A DNA stretch of 64,000 nucleotides. Source: a virus. The stretch is taken from IMG/VR virus record IMGVR_UViG_3300037882_002578, positions 62,001-126,000 of that record; one strand, written 5' to 3'. The first letter of the stretch is position 1. The number at the start of each line of letters is the position of its first letter. The notes under the pieces were generated by a model, which saw only the letters and a list, made by a program, of their open reading frames with translations, ran no database searches and was not told the DNA's origin. A program made the position numbers and the translations under genes. Shown here in pieces: positions 51,759 through 59,009 of this stretch.

Positions 51759-53459
51759 TCAATCTGCGCAACTTATGCATGAGTCCCATGATTCTCCGTC
51801 CTTTTCTAAAGCAGCATGTGCAGAAGAATAGGCATAGTATAAAGTCTTAATTCCTTTTTCCCAAGCATATTTATGTATGTCGTAGATATCCTTCATAGAG
51901 TAATTTTTTCTAAACATCAGATTCAAACTTTGTCCCATATCTATAAATTCTTGTCTATCAGAAGCTAAATCTATTATATCTTTTGGCGATATTTCAGAAA
52001 AAGTTAGAAATACATCTTTTTCATACCTACTTAAAAAATTTAAATGTTGAACAGAACCATTGTTGTCTTGAATAGACTCCCAAACATCAGGCGTGTTTTT
52101 ATTCTTTGAAGCTAACAAAGTTTCTAAGTGTTTATTTTTAAACACAAATTGTATTTTTGCCAAAGACTTCATAAAAATATTACTCATAAAAGGCTCGAAC
52201 CCTCCAGAGGTAGCTCCTGATATAAAAGAAGTTGATTTATTAGGAGCAATCATCATTAAAGAACAGTTCCTTCTAACCATGCCTGCCATTTCACAGTACT
52301 TAGGACTACCTAAACGATTACCTAAATCATAAGTAACTTCTTCCCCTATTTCTCTAATAGTCTTGAATATCTCCTTGTTTAAAGCTCTACTGTACATGTC
52401 TCCATAAGCGTAACCTTTAATTTGAAATAGTTCTGCTAATCCTAATGCACCTAAACCAATATCTGCTTTTTCTTTTGCAGATTTATGGGCTTTTTCTAAA
52501 AATGGGATACCCTCACTCAGTTTTATATACTCTTGATTAACAATGTCTAAAAACATAAACATATCTCTAATCATTTGAGGATTAGCTTTTATTTCGTCCC
52601 AATGAACAAGATTAGCCGCAGATATTACACATACAGATGTTAAATCAGGTGTTAAAATATTTAAAAATTCCGTGCAAATATTACTTGTTTTTACACTAAG
52701 ACCTAATTTTTTGTATACAGGAGAAGAGTTTCTATTTGCGTTCTCTTCGTCTAACATGTAAACTTTACCAGTTTTTTTTCTTTCTATAAGTACTTTTAAA
52801 TATCTTCTTTGAGATTCTTTATCTAAAATCAACTTTTGCCTGAAACCTTTTGGTAAGATAATACCGACTGTATTATTAACTAATCTATCTTTTTTATCAG
52901 GGTTTGTCTTAGATATTCTATCCATTAGCCCATCAAAATCATTATCTTCAATAGATATGAATGGAGTGTTATAACCCCTTCTTAAAGAAGATTGACTAAC
53001 TTTTTGACCAGCGCCTACTGAGTCTTCAATCCAATCTAATTTAGAGTTAGAGTAAAACCCTTCATCAAGCTTTGTTCCTTTTTGAGCTACTAATTGAAAG
53101 TCGCTACCTACACCCCCTCCAAGTTTAGAAGCAACAGCTACTTGACCTATTGCATTGTATATCCCCTCTATCGAGTCGCCAACAGAAACTATGTAACAGG
53201 AAGCGGGTAAAGGATGAGTGTTCTTACCTTCTTTTGTGACTTTTCCGAAGTTAGCTAAAACAGGGGTAGAAAGACTCAATATATTCTTGTCTAACATATA
53301 TTCGATTCTGTCTGCTAATCCTTCAGAGTATAAACGTTCATACTCTCTAACCTTACTGACAATTTCTTTAAATCTTTGTTGAGGGGTTTCATCATCTTGG
53401 ATATACTTCCCCTCTCTTAAAAACTCTAACTGAGGAGCTTGTAAAAATTCTAATTTCAT
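51759..53459 (-). CDS. nrdA: Ribonucleotide reductase class I, large subunit
   Basis: 566 aa, shorter than typical NrdA (about 700-760) because the N-terminal ATP-cone is missing, so dATP feedback at that site is presumably absent. Key residues: SCYIVSVGDSIEGI (redox Cys), SNICTEFLN (catalytic N-x-C-x-E), TSVCVISAANLVHW (second redox Cys), LYYAYSS (radical-transfer Tyr pair) and a C-terminal SCISC shuttle pair. Reduces ribonucleoside diphosphates to deoxy forms with NrdB, which is encoded 6 nt upstream. Operon order is nrdB then nrdA. Confidence 0.95.
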   Translation of the reverse strand: MKLEFLQAPQLEFLREGKYIQDDETPQQRFKEIVSKVREYERLYSEGLADRIEYMLDKNILSLSTPVLANFGKVTKEGKNTHPLPASCYIVSVGDSIEGIYNAIGQVAVASKLGGGVGSDFQLVAQKGTKLDEGFYSNSKLDWIEDSVGAGQKVSQSSLRRGYNTPFISIEDNDFDGLMDRISKTNPDKKDRLVNNTVGIILPKGFRQKLILDKESQRRYLKVLIERKKTGKVYMLDEENANRNSSPVYKKLGLSVKTSNICTEFLNILTPDLTSVCVISAANLVHWDEIKANPQMIRDMFMFLDIVNQEYIKLSEGIPFLEKAHKSAKEKADIGLGALGLAELFQIKGYAYGDMYSRALNKEIFKTIREIGEEVTYDLGNRLGSPKYCEMAGMVRRNCSLMMIAPNKSTSFISGATSGGFEPFMSNIFMKSLAKIQFVFKNKHLETLLASKNKNTPDVWESIQDNNGSVQHLNFLSRYEKDVFLTFSEISPKDIIDLASDRQEFIDMGQSLNLMFRKNYSMKDIYDIHKYAWEKGIKTLYYAYSSAHAALEKDGESWDSCISCAD

Positions 53460-53465
53460 ATTTAT

Positions 53466-54449
53466 TTAAAAGTTAAATGTGCTTAAATCTACTTCTTCAT
53501 CATCAGACGCATAGCCTGAAATCATACTGTCAAAAAAGTCTCCTTCTGTTGTCATAAAAACTTTAGTTTTAAACCAAGAGTTTCTATAGTTAAACAAATC
53601 TTCATCCACTTCAAATTTCAAATCTAATTTTAAATCTTTACTTACAGTGTTAAAATTATAGTTTAAGAAATTTACAACTTCCTCTTTGGTAAGATGTTCA
53701 GGAGTGCCTTTTTCAAAAAACCAATTTATTAGGTTTAATTCTGATTGGTAGGCAACTTGAATATTATCTGTTATTAACTCTATCAAGTACTCATCCCACA
53801 TCTGAGGGTACTGTCTTTTTATTATGTTAGTTATATCTATTCCAAATTTATAGTGAATATCTTCCTCTATAGCTGTACTTTCTTGAAGGGCTGATATGGT
53901 CTTTAACCCTCTGTTTCTATAAGCATAAGACATTAAAATATAAAACTGTGTAAACAAACTACATCTTTCCACTAAAGCTGTAAACAAAATTACTTTTTTA
54001 AGTATTCTTTTCTTTCCAATGATTTTAGGGTCTTTTTCTATGTGCTTAGTAAGGTAATTTAATCTCCCTTCTAAGGCTGCATACTTACTTAAATCGTTTA
54101 CATTTACATTTAATACTTCTCCTAGAGCGTGATATGAACGACGGTGGGTCACTTCGCTCTGAGCAAATAGTCCTCCAACATCTCCTATAATTGTTTGAGG
54201 TAAGTCTAAAGGTAACGTAGACCAAAACGTTTTAACTTTATTTTCTACAGACAAAATTGCCAAAATACAACGTCTAATAGCTTCTTGATCGATAGGTTGC
54301 ATTACATTGTAGAAGTGTGGTGCATCTACTTCATTTATCCCCTTTTCGTATTTTGCAGGAGTCCAAAATCCTTTGTACATTATGTGAATGTACTTCTCTA
54401 AAAATTGGTACTCTGGGTCTAAATGTAAGTTATTCTCAAAAATACTCAT
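53466..54449 (-). CDS. nrdB: Ribonucleotide reductase class I, small (radical) subunit
   Basis: 327 aa. Metal ligands fit the R2 pattern: a Glu in SVENKVKTFW, then SEVTHRRSYHAL (E-x2-H-x3-Y, with the radical Tyr conserved), LVERCSLF, and IEEDIHYKFG (E-x2-H). Ends with an acidic DEEVDLSTFNF tail that should bind the large subunit. Provides the tyrosyl radical for NrdA. It is preceded by a 250-nt non-coding leader with a terminator (separate entries), so expression may be attenuated. Confidence 0.95.
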   Translation of the reverse strand: MSIFENNLHLDPEYQFLEKYIHIMYKGFWTPAKYEKGINEVDAPHFYNVMQPIDQEAIRRCILAILSVENKVKTFWSTLPLDLPQTIIGDVGGLFAQSEVTHRRSYHALGEVLNVNVNDLSKYAALEGRLNYLTKHIEKDPKIIGKKRILKKVILFTALVERCSLFTQFYILMSYAYRNRGLKTISALQESTAIEEDIHYKFGIDITNIIKRQYPQMWDEYLIELITDNIQVAYQSELNLINWFFEKGTPEHLTKEEVVNFLNYNFNTVSKDLKLDLKFEVDEDLFNYRNSWFKTKVFMTTEGDFFDSMISGYASDDEEVDLSTFNF

Positions 54450-54501
54450 ATTAAATTCCTGTTTTTGTTTTCATTATTATTTTTAGTTAATCAATTTAGA
54501 T

Positions 54502-54533
54502 AAAAAAGCCTGACGATTTAACGCATCAGGCTT
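54502..54533 (-). terminator. Terminator directly upstream of nrdB
   Basis: Minus strand: GCCTGA (54531-54526), loop, TCAGGC (54513-54508), then TTTTTTATC. It lies 50 nt before the nrdB ATG, so read-through would be needed if the only promoter is upstream. Confidence 0.85.
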
Positions 54534-54606
54534 ATGTTTGAATTCTCAGCACTCGTTAAAGTCTGCTGTAATCCAGGTGTCTCAGACAACCTCTTATGTA
54601 ATATTT
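54502..54606 (-). ncRNA. Candidate short RNA or attenuator leader of nrdBA
   Basis: About 105 nt from a predicted start after the degenerate promoter to the terminator. Two further hairpins are visible on the minus strand: GG-TGTC/GACA-CC around 54587-54572, and CAGCA/TGCTG around 54567-54546. There is no open frame. It could be an independent sRNA or a regulatory leader for nrdBA. No known riboswitch consensus was recognised. Confidence 0.45.
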
Positions 54607-54609
54607 CTG

Positions 54610-54641
54610 TAAAAGTACAACATTTATGTTTAAATATAAAA
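54610..54641 (-). promoter_or_regulatory. Degenerate promoter upstream of nrd leader
   Basis: Minus strand TTTT (54641-54638), 20 nt, TACTTTTA (54617-54610). Correct spacing, but each box deviates in one base from the consensus. Confidence 0.4.
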
Positions 54642-54686
54642 TAAATTATACTTTAGTTTTTAAATTAAAGACTGTTTAATTTTTCA

Positions 54687-54698
54687 TTTCCGCCGAAA
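54687..54698. promoter_or_regulatory. TTTCGSCGAAA-type motif
   Basis: TTTCCGCCGAAA between the 109-aa gene and the nrd leader. One of about ten copies in the early arm. Confidence 0.45.
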
Positions 54699-54704
54699 AT
54701 AAAT

Positions 54705-55034
54705 TTAGAATTGTTTAAAGTTTCTATCCAAATCTTCTATAATCTTTAAAACCTTATTTTCTTTTTGAATAATCTCTTCTAAAGTAGTAGAACTGTTTAA
54801 AGACTTCTCTACGTAGTATTTTAAACCTTGAGCTATTCTAGTGTGATAGGTTCTACTTTCATAGAGGTAATCTTCTTGTTCTCCTGTTTTAATTGCTTTG
54901 CCGTTTTCTTTAACTGTTTTATCTCTTTTTCTCATTTCCGAGAATACAAGTACAATTCCGTTATCTCCATCTGGCTCGATATAGTACTTTTCGTCTAGTA
55001 CTATTTTAGTCTGTTGTGTGAAAGATTTATTCAT
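54705..55034 (-). CDS. Hypothetical protein (109 aa)
   Basis: Starts MNKSFTQQTKIVLDEKYYIE, then a beta-hairpin region and a charged helical end (VLKIIEDLDRNFKQF). Overlaps the upstream gene by 8 nt. Last gene of its operon. Function unknown. Confidence 0.6.
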   Translation of the reverse strand: MNKSFTQQTKIVLDEKYYIEPDGDNGIVLVFSEMRKRDKTVKENGKAIKTGEQEDYLYESRTYHTRIAQGLKYYVEKSLNSSTTLEEIIQKENKVLKIIEDLDRNFKQF

Positions 55035-55317
55035 ATACAGTTATAGTTTTTAACTTAGGTTTTACTTCTTCTCCAAACCCTTCTTCAAAATCCGTACCAT
55101 TGTAAGAAGAGTAAAAACCATCTGTTCTGATATATACATCATGGTCTTTAAAAAACTTAACAGAATACCAAGTCTCACCTTGACCTTCTCCTCCATATTG
55201 TTCAATTTCTTCCCATTCTCCAATATTTTCTAAAGGATTATCTAACTCTCCATATCCAAAATCACTTACATCAATTCCTTGTCTTTCTACTTCTTCTATA
55301 ATTTCTTTTGCTGTCAT
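55027..55317 (-). CDS. Hypothetical acidic protein (96 aa)
   Basis: Starts MTAKEIIEEVERQGIDVSDF and continues with GGEGQGETWYSVKFF, acidic and aromatic. Function unknown. Confidence 0.6.
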   Translation of the reverse strand: MTAKEIIEEVERQGIDVSDFGYGELDNPLENIGEWEEIEQYGGEGQGETWYSVKFFKDHDVYIRTDGFYSSYNGTDFEEGFGEEVKPKLKTITVYE

Positions 55318-55323
55318 GTTTAC

Positions 55324-55587
55324 TTAATCTATTAATTCGAAATCTGTTATTTGTTTGATAATTGGTTTAACAATCTGAACTGAGTGTACAAACTCATTGT
55401 CACCATAACTGTCAGTTCTTAAAACCAACTTTATATGTAAATTATCCTGCCCTAAAGAGTAAATTTCAGTAGTTTCAGAGTAGTCATATTCATTGTCTAC
55501 TGTATTAGTAGTAATTTTTGAAAACCTGTGATTATATCTTAGTTTAGGTATATCATTCAATGCCTCATTAATTAATTTGTAACTCAT
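55324..55587 (-). CDS. Hypothetical protein (87 aa)
   Basis: Starts MSYKLINEALNDIPKLRYN. Beta-rich single domain (LHIKLVLRTDSYGDNEFV). Overlaps the upstream nucleotidyltransferase-like gene by 20 nt. Function unknown. Confidence 0.6.
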   Translation of the reverse strand: MSYKLINEALNDIPKLRYNHRFSKITTNTVDNEYDYSETTEIYSLGQDNLHIKLVLRTDSYGDNEFVHSVQIVKPIIKQITDFELID

Positions 55588-56290
55588 TTTCTATTTTTGT
55601 TTTAAAGTTATATTTTGGTTTTTCTAAGTGTTTGTAGTTTTCTATTGCGAAAATTGATATGTAAAAAGGAAAGTGTTTTATAATATTATCTTTTAATTGC
55701 CTTTTATAAGATACTCTATAGTTTAATTTTGAATACCTCTCCCAAGCCATTACAGCAGTTTCTTCAAAAACTACATCACATTTTTCTTCAAAAGAAAGCG
55801 CATACCATTTATTTTCATCCAACTCTACTTCACACCCTTCTTTTAAAAGCTGAGTATAGGCAGGGTTACATTCTAAAAGGGTATGTAAGTAGTCATGCTG
55901 TTCTGTAGACATATTTACATTATTAGTAAAAAAATCCTGTTTGTTTGACTCTAAGTTACTCCGTCTTATTTTTGGTAGTGTATTTTCCCAATAAGAACGA
56001 AGCTTTAAGATTAAATTTAAGTCATACTTGCACCCCTTACTTATTAAAAACTGAACATCAAATAAATGTTTTTCCCAATTATTATCCCAAAATAAATGAG
56101 ATATTTTTAAAGAGAGCATTAAATCAGGCTTTAAATATCCTTCATTTTGATATTCTAATATTATAGGGTTGACTAGGAATTCAGTGTGCCCTTCTCTCCT
56201 TTTTGCCTGTAAAACAACAATATCTAAGTCTTTAGGGTCTCTTGGAAAATCTAAAAAGTAATGTTTTATAGCGGTTGAACCTATTACCAT
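55568..56290 (-). CDS. Nucleotidyltransferase-like protein
   Basis: 240 aa. Opens MVIGSTAIKHYFLDFPRDPKDLDIVVL: G-S followed by D-x-D, the catalytic signature of the polymerase-beta-type nucleotidyltransferase fold. HLFDVQFLISKG could provide the third acidic residue. The remaining 150 residues are helical. Related phage proteins are annotated as putative nucleotidyltransferases without known substrate. One base from the upstream membrane-protein gene. Confidence 0.7.
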   Translation of the reverse strand: MVIGSTAIKHYFLDFPRDPKDLDIVVLQAKRREGHTEFLVNPIILEYQNEGYLKPDLMLSLKISHLFWDNNWEKHLFDVQFLISKGCKYDLNLILKLRSYWENTLPKIRRSNLESNKQDFFTNNVNMSTEQHDYLHTLLECNPAYTQLLKEGCEVELDENKWYALSFEEKCDVVFEETAVMAWERYSKLNYRVSYKRQLKDNIIKHFPFYISIFAIENYKHLEKPKYNFKTKIENELQIN

Positions 56291-56291
56291 A

Positions 56292-56513
56292 TTAATTTAA
56301 AATATTAAAAAATTTCGCCCAAAAGAAAGACTGATAAAAAAGAGATAAATAAAATATCCAATAACCTACTAGCCCATAAAAAGGTTTTACCTTAGTATAA
56401 ACTAAAGATTCTATAAAAGTCTCTAAACCTTTTTTAAATAATATTGTATGTGATAGTAAGTACATTACTCCAAATACAAATGTAAAGCTGAATAAAAATT
56501 CTGTTGTTGTCAT
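56292..56513 (-). CDS. Small membrane protein (73 aa)
   Basis: Two hydrophobic segments (FLFSFTFVFGVMYLLSHTIL and LVGYWIFYLSLFYQSFFW), likely two-pass. First gene after the 56.53-kb -7 box. Function unknown. Confidence 0.55.
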   Translation of the reverse strand: MTTTEFLFSFTFVFGVMYLLSHTILFKKGLETFIESLVYTKVKPFYGLVGYWIFYLSLFYQSFFWAKFFNILN

Positions 56514-56533
56514 AGTTTTAATTTTTTGTTGTG

Positions 56534-56565
56534 CAAATATAAGACATTAATATCTTTTTACATAA
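56534..56565 (-). promoter_or_regulatory. Probable promoter
   Basis: Minus strand TATATTTG (56541-56534) with TTAT at the -33 position. It lies 21 nt upstream of the ATG at 56513. Confidence 0.55.
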
Positions 56566-56768
56566 TTTTGAGCCAAATATCTTTCTATATATTTTCCATT
56601 GCTATCCCACCAAAGTCGTTGTCTTTCTCTTTCGGCTTCTCTTATAGGTTCTCCTCTATCATAATCATCACAAGATTTACATTGATTTGTTTCTAAGTTA
56701 AATCCTTCGCTTATAGACCATTCGTTGTTGCAAAATGAACACTCTCTTTGTAGATTTATATCTTCCAT
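56547..56768 (-). CDS. Zinc-finger-like protein (73 aa)
   Basis: CSFC and CKSC separated by about 20 residues (RECSFCNNEWSISEGF...QCKSCDD) form a four-Cys zinc ribbon. The rest is an Arg/Glu-rich helix (IREAERERQRLWW). It starts just after a GGCG motif and the terminator-like end of the structured region. Confidence 0.65.
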   Translation of the reverse strand: MEDINLQRECSFCNNEWSISEGFNLETNQCKSCDDYDRGEPIREAERERQRLWWDSNGKYIERYLAQNYVKRY

Positions 56769-56780
56769 ATTTTAAACTTT

Positions 56781-56792
56781 TTTGCGCCGAAA
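56781..56792. promoter_or_regulatory. TTTCGSCGAAA-type motif
   Basis: On the minus strand ATTTCGGCGCAAA between the T run of the structured RNA and the ATG at 56768, the only sequence available as a start signal for that gene. Confidence 0.45.
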
Positions 56793-56800
56793 TAAAAAAT

Positions 56801-56887
56801 AAAGAAACAGCAACCATAGGCGGATTCTACTGATTTAATCTAAGGTATGTTAACCGCTAAAGTGTAACCTTAAATAACTGTTTCTTT
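56801..56887 (-). terminator. Long hairpin closed by a 10-bp stem, terminator-like
   Basis: AAAGAAACAG (minus, 56887-56878) pairs perfectly with CTGTTTCTTT (56810-56801) and is followed by ATTTTTTATTT. The 67-nt interior contains further complementary arms (AGCGG/CCGCC, AAGGT/ACCTT). It closes the structured non-coding region. Confidence 0.65.
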
Positions 56888-56912
56888 AAATATAAAGTGA
56901 CTGATAACTTTA

Positions 56913-57035
56913 GGAAAATGGCAGGGATTGAACCTACATACGTCACGCTGAGTAACCAACAACTCATAGCTTATAAAGCTAAGGGAATTGAACCCTTGCA
57001 AACGCCACTACCATACCAGTGTGTAAACATTTTCC
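56913..57035 (-). ncRNA. tRNA-like element with two elbows sharing one helix
   Basis: 123 nt. Outer stem GGAAAATG/CATTTTCC (8 bp). Two T-arms with canonical loops: AAGGG-TTCAATT-CCCTT (56997-56981) and GTAGG-TTCAATC-CCTGC (56937-56921). Two D-arm-like hairpins with 8-nt loops containing GG: CACT/AGTG (57021-57006) and GAGT/ACTC (56965-56950). A second acceptor-like stem AGCTT/AAGCT (56980-56968) abuts the first T-arm. The linkers GCGTTTGC (57005-56998) and GCGTGACGT (56948-56940) pair over 8 bp with one bulge, in the place of an anticodon stem. Hand-built model only. Confidence 0.5.
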
Positions 57036-57530
57036 TTTTTGATATATGTTTGTTGCCATATATCAGAGCTTCCGAGATTTAACCTATCTCGCTGAGGTTT
57101 AATAAACAGAATAGATGCCTAGGTATTATTGAGGCACACTTTAATAACTTCCATACTATTCTATCTATTTAAAATTAACAGACTTCAATTAAGCAACCAC
57201 ACTCGGTATCTTTTATGAGCAGGTGAATAAAACCATAAGTTTAAACGACCTTGTGGACAAAAGGAGACTCGACTTCCCTTACCAATCCCTGCCTCAAGAA
57301 TTACCTTGTGCAGTACATATTGCCCGTTTAAAAAGTAATAAGACATAGATAAGTTCCTGCGATGGAAGACACTACCTTTTACCCACCACATCCGTTAACA
57401 CTGTTCGGAATCTGCGCTATTAAGCCTAGTGACAGTTATTACTTTAATATCGAATGTTCGACCACTTGTCATCTTCGGTAGCTCTCACAAGTAATATGTT
57501 ACTAAAATTGTGAGTCGAATCTTCTATTTT

Positions 57531-57962
57531 TTATTCTCCTAGATATTGAAATACTTCTACAATTTTAGTTTCAGAAACAGCAGGAATTGAATAATCAGAA
57601 ACTGTACCTTTTAATGTAGCAATTGTGTTGTCATAAGCTTCTCTAGCACTATTTGCTTGTACTAACATATATATATTTTGTTTCTTTTCCTTGCCACTAT
57701 TTTCGTCGTAAACTAAAAGTGAAATCTTAGATTTAAACCATACATCAGTATCTTCAAAAGCAGCAATTTCTGAGTAATTTGTTAGTTTAATATTTACTAC
57801 TCTAAAATCCTCTCCAACATAAACCTTCATTTGCTCATTAATGTTACTCTCGGCTTCACTAAAAGATAAGGCACTTACAATGTAAGATTCTGTCACTACT
57901 TTATTAACTCCTTGTTCGTCTGTTTTTCTGTGTTTTACACAGCATTCAAAAAATTTATTCAT
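57531..57962 (-). CDS. DUF4494 family protein
   Basis: 143 aa. Starts MNKFFECCVKHRKTDEQG, then SYIVSALSFSEAESNINEQM, ISEIAAFEDTDVWFKSKI-like strand (EIAAFEDTDVWFKSKISLL) and QNIYMLVQANSAREAYDNTI, the layout of DUF4494, a family common in Bacteroidetes and their phages, with no known function. It is followed directly by the structured non-coding region. Confidence 0.8.
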   Translation of the reverse strand: MNKFFECCVKHRKTDEQGVNKVVTESYIVSALSFSEAESNINEQMKVYVGEDFRVVNIKLTNYSEIAAFEDTDVWFKSKISLLVYDENSGKEKKQNIYMLVQANSAREAYDNTIATLKGTVSDYSIPAVSETKIVEVFQYLGE

Positions 57963-57974
57963 ATTTATTTAATT

Positions 57975-58071
57975 TTAATCTGTTATTTCTACTTTATAGT
58001 TAATTAATGCTTGGTAAATATTTGGTTTATTTTTATAATCTAAAGCCAGTTTTTTTAGCTGTTTGTTCTTT
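57975..58071 (-). pseudogene. Detached C-terminal end of the HNH/AP2 endonuclease (+1 frame)
   Basis: In the frame one base later than the HNH gene, the sequence reads QLKKLALDYKNKPNIYQAL and ends NYKVEITD with no start codon. That is the usual ending of HNH/AP2 phage endonucleases. Joining at the A7 run (58050-58056, six A's would restore frame) gives a full-length protein. Frameshift mutation or homopolymer sequencing error. Confidence 0.65.
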
Positions 58072-58707
58072 TACAATTTTGTAAGATTCGAATGCTTCTA
58101 TTTCTGAACAAAATACTCCTAGATATTTAGACTCTCCGTTTACGTTACATACCGCTTTAAATTTATTAATTCTTTTATCAAAATATACACCTATCAAATA
58201 CTCACCTCTGTGGGATTTTCTTTTTGTAAATAAATTATTCACTTCCTGAGGAACAAAACAACAAGTATCAGGACTATAAACTTTGTTATCTTTTATAATA
58301 ATATCTTTATCTAAAGCATATCCTTCTATATAATTATCTTCAAACCATTTGGAAAAATTTTGGTAATTATGCCATTCTTTAGCTACTGAACATCCTATAT
58401 ATGTTGGCTGTTTCTCTTGATATTTTTTACTATAACATCTTTGCAACATATGATTCCAAGTCGTATAAGATTTACTTAATTTACCATTTATTTTTACTTT
58501 ATACCTACCAATACCAATAAATCCAATATTAAAGACTGATGGATGATTATAATTTTTAATAGAGCCCTTTTTTAAACTACTATAAGATACTCTTACGACA
58601 TGACCATCTTCAAATTTAATCTCTATGTTTAGACATGTTTTATAAGCTATAACTTCAACCAAATAACCTTCATTAGTTATAAATTTTTCACCTATTATAT
58701 TTTTCAT
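58033..58707 (-). CDS. HNH homing endonuclease with AP2-like C-terminus, 3' frameshifted
   Basis: 224 aa. The N-terminal small barrel (IGEKFITNEGYLVEVIAY, then GIGRYKVKI) is followed by TTWNHMLQRCYSKKY, AKEWHNYQNFSKWFEDNY, YALDKDIIIK and YSPDTCCFVPQEVNNLF, the phage HNH motif. An AP2-like DNA-binding repeat follows (GVYFDKRINKFKAVCNVNG). The reading frame ends at GFRL soon after an A7 tract, while the expected C-terminal helix lies in another frame downstream. Same class as the domain embedded in thymidylate synthase. Possibly now inactive. Confidence 0.8.
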   Translation of the reverse strand: MKNIIGEKFITNEGYLVEVIAYKTCLNIEIKFEDGHVVRVSYSSLKKGSIKNYNHPSVFNIGFIGIGRYKVKINGKLSKSYTTWNHMLQRCYSKKYQEKQPTYIGCSVAKEWHNYQNFSKWFEDNYIEGYALDKDIIIKDNKVYSPDTCCFVPQEVNNLFTKRKSHRGEYLIGVYFDKRINKFKAVCNVNGESKYLGVFCSEIEAFESYKIVKEQTAKKTGFRL

Positions 58708-58716
58708 AAATTTAAC

Positions 58717-58842
58717 CTATTCTTCGTAATGAGTTACAGTAGTTTTACCTGTTTCTGAATTGTAAGAACTGCTTCCTTGTACTTTTTCACTGTAATTACT
58801 TGCATTGTTTCTGCTGTAAAAATCTTTTGATACTTCTTTCAT
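58717..58842 (-). CDS. Small hydrophilic protein (41 aa)
   Basis: Ser/Asn/Tyr-rich (MKEVSKDFYSRNNASNYSE...) without hydrophobic core, probably disordered. Preceded by a GGCG motif 25 nt upstream. Function unknown. Confidence 0.5.
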   Translation of the reverse strand: MKEVSKDFYSRNNASNYSEKVQGSSSYNSETGKTTVTHYEE

Positions 58843-58866
58843 TTTAATTTTTGTTTTAAATTTATT

Positions 58867-58877
58867 TTTCGGCGAAA
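58867..58877. promoter_or_regulatory. TTTCGSCGAAA motif
   Basis: Exact TTTCGGCGAAA, placed between the T run of the short hairpin RNA and the ATG at 58842. Confidence 0.5.
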
Positions 58878-58970
58878 AAGAATAAAAACAGATAATCTTA
58901 ACGCTACTTCTTATTTAAGAATTCTCTACAAGCTTGTTATTAAAAGAGTGCTTTATCTGTTTCTAATTTT
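58876..58970 (-). ncRNA. Candidate short hairpin RNA with own promoter and terminator
   Basis: A consensus promoter (58978-59009) is followed within 10-20 nt by a hairpin closed by 10 perfect base pairs, AAACAGATAA (58962-58953) with TTATCTGTTT (58895-58886), then TTATTCTTTT. The interior holds about 57 nt with no open frame. Either a short RNA or an attenuator of the 58842-57531 genes. Confidence 0.5.
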
Positions 58971-58977
58971 TCTTCTA

Positions 58978-59009
58978 CAAAGATATTACTTTATTTTTTA
59001 TTGTGCAAA
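58978..59009 (-). promoter_or_regulatory. Bacteroidetes-type promoter
   Basis: Minus strand: TTTG (59009-59006), 20 nt, TATCTTTG (58985-58978). It lies over the end of the PD-(D/E)XK nuclease gene. Confidence 0.85.

Larger units (their letters stand above)
56801..57530 (-). ncRNA. Large structured non-coding region (about 730 nt)
   Basis: Between the DUF4494 gene and the 73-aa zinc-finger gene there is no credible gene, yet the DNA is richer in GC and inverted repeats than its surroundings. By eye on the minus strand: CTCACAA/TTGTGAG (57506-57480), a CTGC/GCAG arm enclosing CAAG/CTTG (57311-57287), AGAATAG/CTATTCT (57161-57107), TGCCT/AGGCA, CGAGAT/ATCTCG, TGATATATG/CATATATCA (57065-57040), the double tRNA-elbow element, and the closing terminator hairpin. 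No canonical tRNA fits. It could belong to the class of large ornate phage RNAs (ROOL/GOLLD-like), but I cannot confirm any family. Confidence 0.5.

Noticed and set aside
56913-57035. One or two ordinary tRNA genes (for example anticodon TAT in a loop at 56978-56972)
   Set aside because: T-loops are perfect and a TTTATAA loop looks like an anticodon loop, but no single set of acceptor, D, anticodon and T arms fits with normal lengths. Reported as a tRNA-like structure instead.
57185-57391. 68-aa minus-strand frame inside the structured non-coding region
   Set aside because: Composition is unlike the neighbouring proteins and it overlaps several hairpins; more likely chance.
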